DNA of 8,765 bases from Paranoxybacillus sp035645275 (GTDB lineage Bacteria; Bacillota; Bacilli; Bacillales; Anoxybacillaceae). This document shows positions 6,635-8,765 of this stretch, one piece after another. The notes beneath the pieces are model-generated. The model did not search any database and was not told the DNA's origin. It worked only from the letters and a program-made list of their open reading frames with translations. The position numbers and the translations under genes were made by a program. Position 1 is the stretch's first letter. Every line of letters starts with the position of its first letter. Where the stretch lies: positions 1-8,765 of the forward strand of contig DASQMX010000007.1 of NCBI GenBank assembly GCA_035645275.1, written 5' to 3'.

Positions 6635-6959
6635 TGTAATCTTCCCCTTTTTAGTATAACTCAAAAGTAGCAATTTTAGTTATTTCTCTTTTGTTGTTAA
6701 TTGATGTGGAAAAATGGACAGGAATAGCTTTGGCATCAGAGTTGGCTTGCTGTCCATTTTTCCACATTACCGGTGATAGACCATCTAATGCTTCGTGAGG
6801 TCTATAATGATTATAATCTTCTATCCATTGGTCTGTAACTTTTTTTACTTTATCCAAACTCGAAAATAAATAAGCGTCCAGAGCTCCTTCCCTGAAAGAT
6901 TTGTTAAATCTCTATATTAATGAATTTTGGGTAGGCTTTCCGAAAATTATTTTGAGCTC
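6635..6959 (-). pseudogene. IS3-family transposase (orfB) C-terminal fragment with a stop in place of the catalytic Glu
   Basis: On the minus strand the frame begins ELKIIFGKPTQNSLI near 6959, meets TAG at 6912-6914, and continues RFNKSFREGALDAYLFSSL, then WIEDYNHYRPHEALDGLSP, stopping near 6651. The family pattern at the TAG is IERFN, so the stop replaces the third catalytic Glu (one base change from GAG). Everything N-terminal is missing; an in-frame TGA lies just upstream of the Glu codon at 6957-6959. A probable element end, TGTAATCTTCCCC, starts at 6635 and resembles the TGACCTTCCCCC end of the other IS3 copy. The fragment begins where the one at 178-546 ends and has the same orientation. 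It is inactive. Confidence 0.85.
6705..6766. repeat. Perfect 17-base inverted repeat with a 28-base loop
   Basis: TGTGGAAAAATGGACAG at 6705-6721 is the exact inverse complement of CTGTCCATTTTTCCACA at 6750-6766. The pairing extends one more A-T pair outward, then a G-T. It lies inside the C-terminal coding part of the IS3 fragment (WKNGQQ on one arm, PVHFSTS on the other). No T run follows, so it is not an ordinary terminator. Confidence 0.8.
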
Positions 6960-6994
6960 TCAAAGTTCAAAACTTTTCAGAATAACTTATTAAC

Positions 6995-7019
6995 TTACAC
7001 AGTTAGTCAGACACTACCC
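6995..7019 (+). mobile_element. Possible terminal repeat of an IS256-like element (remnant)
   Basis: TTACACAGTTAGTCAG followed by ACACTACCC resembles the ends of IS256-family elements, which often read TTACACA, several bases, then GACA and ACC. No IS256 transposase is present next to it; the sequence on its left is the IS3 fragment and on its right the IS982 end. The assignment rests on remembered end patterns only. Confidence 0.35.
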
Positions 7020-7040
7020 TTAAATAAAATTTTATTAAAT

Positions 7041-7058
7041 AACCGGAGTTCGGGATAA
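7041..7058 (+). repeat. IS982 left terminal repeat
   Basis: AACCGGAGTTCGGGATAA. It matches the right end as an inverted repeat at 13 of 18 positions and as a direct repeat at 16 of 18, because the ends are nearly palindromic. Confidence 0.6.
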
Positions 7059-7142
7059 GAATAGAAACAATATTTGCAAAAAAAAGCAATAATTCGTATA
7101 TTTAAGTTATTGACCTTTAAATATTTAAACGAATTATTACTT

Positions 7143-8054
7143 ATGATTTTGAGAGACCAAATTACAAATATTTTTGTACAAATTGATGATTTTTGTAAAG
7201 AGTTTGATGCTCAAATTAAACAAATGAAGCTAGGAGTACTTTGTGGGCCCAAGAAAAGAAGAAACAGAGCATCTTTGATGTCAGATCTGAAATTATCACC
7301 ATCATGATTGGATTTCATTTAGGAGCTCATAAAACTTTTAAGCATTATTATCAGCAGATAGTTTGTGTTTATTGGAGAGATTTGTTTCCTAAAAGCCTTT
7401 CTTACAATAGATTTGTAGAACTTCAGCAAAAATGCTTTGTGGTTTTCGCCTTGTTTTTAAAAGAAAAATGTTTGGGGAAATGCACAACAATAAGCTTCAT
7501 GGACAGTACAACATTAAGAATTTGCAGAAACCATAGGATACACAACCATAAAGTTTTTAAAGGATTGGCAGAGCAGGGGAAGTCTTCAATGGGTTGGTTT
7601 TACGAATTTAAATTGCATTTAGTTTGTAATGAAAAGAGGGAGCTTTATCATTTTATTTAGCAAAAGGAAATGTAGATGATCGAAATCCGAAACATATTAA
7701 AAAAATGACAGAGCAACTCTTTGGAAAACTTTTTGCAGACAAAAGATACCTTTCAAAAGCTCTTCGGGAAATGCTTTTTTCAGATGGCATCCAACTTTTT
7801 ACTAAACTTCGAAAGAGCATGAAAAATCATATTATGAAGATGGAAGATAAGATTTTTACTTAGAAAAAGAGACATTATTGAGACCATCAATGATGAACTT
7901 AAAAATCATTGCCAAGTGGAACATACCAGACATCGAAGTGTAAACAATTTTATGAATATTTGGGAGTCTCACTGCATATTGCTTCTTTCCAAAAAAACCG
8001 TCACTCAACTTAAAAAAAGTAAATAACGGGCAACTTTTTTTAAACTTTAATTAA
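7143..8054 (+). pseudogene. IS982-family transposase, broken by at least four frameshifts
   Basis: The gene starts at the ATG at 7143 (MILRDQITNIFVQIDDFCKE); an upstream in-frame extension is not needed. The frame changes near 7285 (one T apparently lost, MSD to SEIITIMIGFHLGAH), near 7650 (between KRELYHF and KGNVDDRNPKH), near 7856 (one T apparently gained in a run of five before LRKRDIIETI) and near 7955 (before AYCFFPKKPSLNLKK). It ends VNNGQLFLNFN at 8054. DDE-type blocks can still be found: FMDSTTLRICRNHR, ADKRYLSK (normally ADKGY) and IETINDELKNH. Stitched together it is about the normal 300 residues, so the gene is full length but inactive. The longest unbroken piece is 7241-7660. Family assignment is firm; the original sequence at each break is inferred. 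Confidence 0.85.
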
Positions 8055-8070
8055 CCTGAGTTCGGGTTAA
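8051..8070 (-). repeat. IS982 right terminal repeat
   Basis: TTAACCTGAGTTCGGGTTAA on the plus strand is an imperfect palindrome with six perfect outer pairs (TTAACC/GGTTAA). It contains the stop of the transposase on the plus strand and the stop of the gene remnant on the minus strand. Confidence 0.6.
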
Positions 8071-8272
8071 TATAGGCTGTGTACAAGGCTTTGACTATGT
8101 TTTTGCTGAATGAAATTCGGGTACCGTCCAGCTTATCCATATCGGCTTGCGCATATTTCCCTGATTTTTTAAACTGCAATTGTAGAAACATATAAGGCTG
8201 CTGCGTGGCTCCGAAGCGTATAATGATAATATATTCAAATTTTTTACTTTTAAATATTTGATAATCAAAAAT
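8051..8272 (-). pseudogene. Remnant of an unrecognised gene cut by the IS982 element
   Basis: On the minus strand a frame is open for 73 codons from 8272 to a TAA inside the IS982 end. It has no start codon at its beginning. The central part reads EYIIIIRFGATQQPYMFLQL, then FKKSGKYAQADMDKLDGTRI, then SFSKNIVKALYTAY, and looks like genuine protein. It is clearly richer in G+C than its surroundings. The last residues (INPNSG) come from the IS terminal repeat, so the original C-terminus is lost. I do not recognise the family and give no function. No continuation was visible on the far side of the IS at 6960-7040. Confidence 0.5.
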
Positions 8273-8369
8273 TTATATGATTTTTTATGAGAATAAAAGA
8301 CGTTTTTAGTTAAAAAAATTGTTATCCTTCAGTTTATTCGTTTTACCATTTCTAGAGGGTGGAAATACG

Positions 8370-8477
8370 ATGCTTTTGAATGTAGTTCTCACGGAAATTA
8401 AAAAGCTGGATAACAATAAAAATCGGTTTCGTTTAAAATTAACCTCCAAAATAAATACGGTTAAAAATGGTGTCTGA
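8370..8477 (+). CDS. Small ORF of unknown function (35 residues), possibly a decayed secreted-protein gene
   Basis: The ATG at 8370 is preceded by AGAGGGTGGAAATACG, an unusually good purine-rich site for this phylum, and opens MLLNVVLTEIKKLDNNKNRF and on to KINTVKNGV. The same frame is open upstream to 8310 and reads LKKLLSFSLFVLPFLEGGNT, which looks like a signal peptide whose ATG became TTA. It may therefore be the start of a lost secreted protein. I do not recognise a family. The minus-strand frame over the same DNA lacks protein-like character. Confidence 0.3.
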   Translation: MLLNVVLTEIKKLDNNKNRFRLKLTSKINTVKNGV

Positions 8478-8685
8478 ACGGTATGCAACGTTATTACAGG
8501 CTCCTAATCATATATTGTTTATTATTAACGGACAATTGTTTTTTCTTTGTTTTTTTCTTCCGTTAACCAGTATATAGCAGTAGCTCCTTACACTGTATTT
8601 TAATTATAATTTATAAATTTATTAATGAAGTTGTTTAAACTTATTTAAGAAAAATACGAGTTCCGAGAAAATAAGCAATTTTGTA
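8478..8685. other. AT-rich stretch without a recognised gene
   Basis: I see no gene here. An eight-base inverted repeat (TTAACGGA at 8525-8532, TCCGTTAA at 8559-8566) spans a T-rich loop. At 8625-8650 a stretch around GAAGTTGTTTAAACTT may hold the left end of the transposon that begins at the right edge. Confidence 0.4.
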
Positions 8686-8765
8686 TTGGAATTTAAAACG
8701 ACTAACAATCTGGAACTCATTAGCAAAGATAAAATAGAGAAATGGATTTTACCTCATTTAAGCAA
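8686..8765 (+). CDS. IS5-family-like transposase, 5' end (runs off the window)
   Basis: The frame reads LEFKTTNNLELISKDKIEKW then ILPHLS up to the window edge. KDKIEKWILPHLS matches the start I know from flavobacterial IS5-type transposases, where it is followed by SIGKRGF-like sequence and a DUF4096/DDE region. No ATG is in frame; TTG at 8686 is the likeliest start (giving MEFKTTNN). The catalytic part is outside the window. Family call moderate, partial gene certain if it is right. Confidence 0.5.
   Translation, partial: MEFKTTNNLELISKDKIEKWILPHLS

Larger units (their letters stand above)
7041..8070 (+). mobile_element. IS982-family insertion sequence, decayed (about 1.03 kb)
   Basis: A broken IS982 transposase gene lies between two related 18-base ends: AACCGGAGTTCGGGATAA (7041-7058) and, inverted, AACCCGAACTCAGGTTAA (from 8070 leftwards), agreeing at 13 of 18 positions. 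The length suits IS982 elements such as those of Riemerella and Chryseobacterium. I could not see a target duplication. The transposase stop codon (8052-8054) lies inside the right end. The right junction cuts into a gene remnant on the minus strand. Confidence 0.75.

Noticed and set aside
8306..8488. Minus-strand frame of 60 codons
   Set aside because: Its composition looks like the complement of an A-rich coding strand; the plus-strand frame at 8310-8477 is more protein-like.
8525..8566. TTAACGGA/TCCGTTAA inverted repeat as a terminator or transposon end
   Set aside because: Eight bases with a 26-base loop in AT-rich DNA is weak, and nothing adjacent supports a role.
1..8765. CRISPR array, tRNA, rRNA, riboswitch, defence or biosynthetic system
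   Set aside because: No regularly spaced repeats, cloverleaf, rRNA-like stretch or matching genes were seen; everything recognisable is transposon-related or one of two exported proteins.

Overview
The window looks like a transposon-rich accessory segment of a Bacteroidota genome, most likely a flavobacterium of the Chryseobacterium/Elizabethkingia/Riemerella type. The evidence is AT-rich intergenic DNA, promoters of the TTG-N20-TAnnTTTG kind, a secreted protease with a type IX secretion (T9SS) sorting tail, surface-protein repeats of the VGINT/VGIGT type, and insertion sequences (IS) whose proteins resemble those of this group. The genus is an inference; no rRNA or housekeeping gene is present.

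Layout. 1-173: 3' end of an IS630-type transposase. 199-546 (minus): middle part of an IS3-family transposase. 773-3417 (plus): a secreted zinc metalloprotease (signal peptide, reprolysin-like HExxHxxGxxH domain, Ig/PKD-like region, GEVED domain, T9SS type A sorting domain), split by what looks like a one-base loss in a G run near 992-994, followed by a good terminator. 3619-4833 (minus): a complete-length IS3-family element with both terminal repeats, intact DD35E residues and several apparent one-base lesions. 4886-5345: a decayed copy of the promoter, leader and signal-peptide start of the next gene. 5521-6588 (plus): a secreted, probably surface or fibre-like protein. 6635-6959 (minus): the C-terminal third of an IS3 transposase. 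6995-7019: possible end of an IS256-like element. 7041-8070 (plus): an IS982-family element with a multiply frameshifted transposase. 8051-8272 (minus): remnant of an unrecognised gene abutting the IS982 end. 8370-8477 (plus): a small ORF. 8686-8765: start of an IS5-type transposase running off the window.

Only two non-transposon genes are substantial: the metalloprotease and the VGINT/VGIGT protein. Both are predicted to be exported and each has its own promoter-like sequence, so they are not an operon; the protease would act outside the cell, anchored or released by T9SS. They sit between IS3 fragments that, read together, make one almost continuous transposase: the left fragment stops and the right fragment starts at the same glutamate codon, in the same orientation. 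This suggests that about 6.76 kb (199-6959) was once a circle or tandem unit, or that one IS was split and rearranged. No defence, CRISPR or biosynthetic system was found; the interest lies in the rearrangement, the frameshifts and the duplicated gene start.
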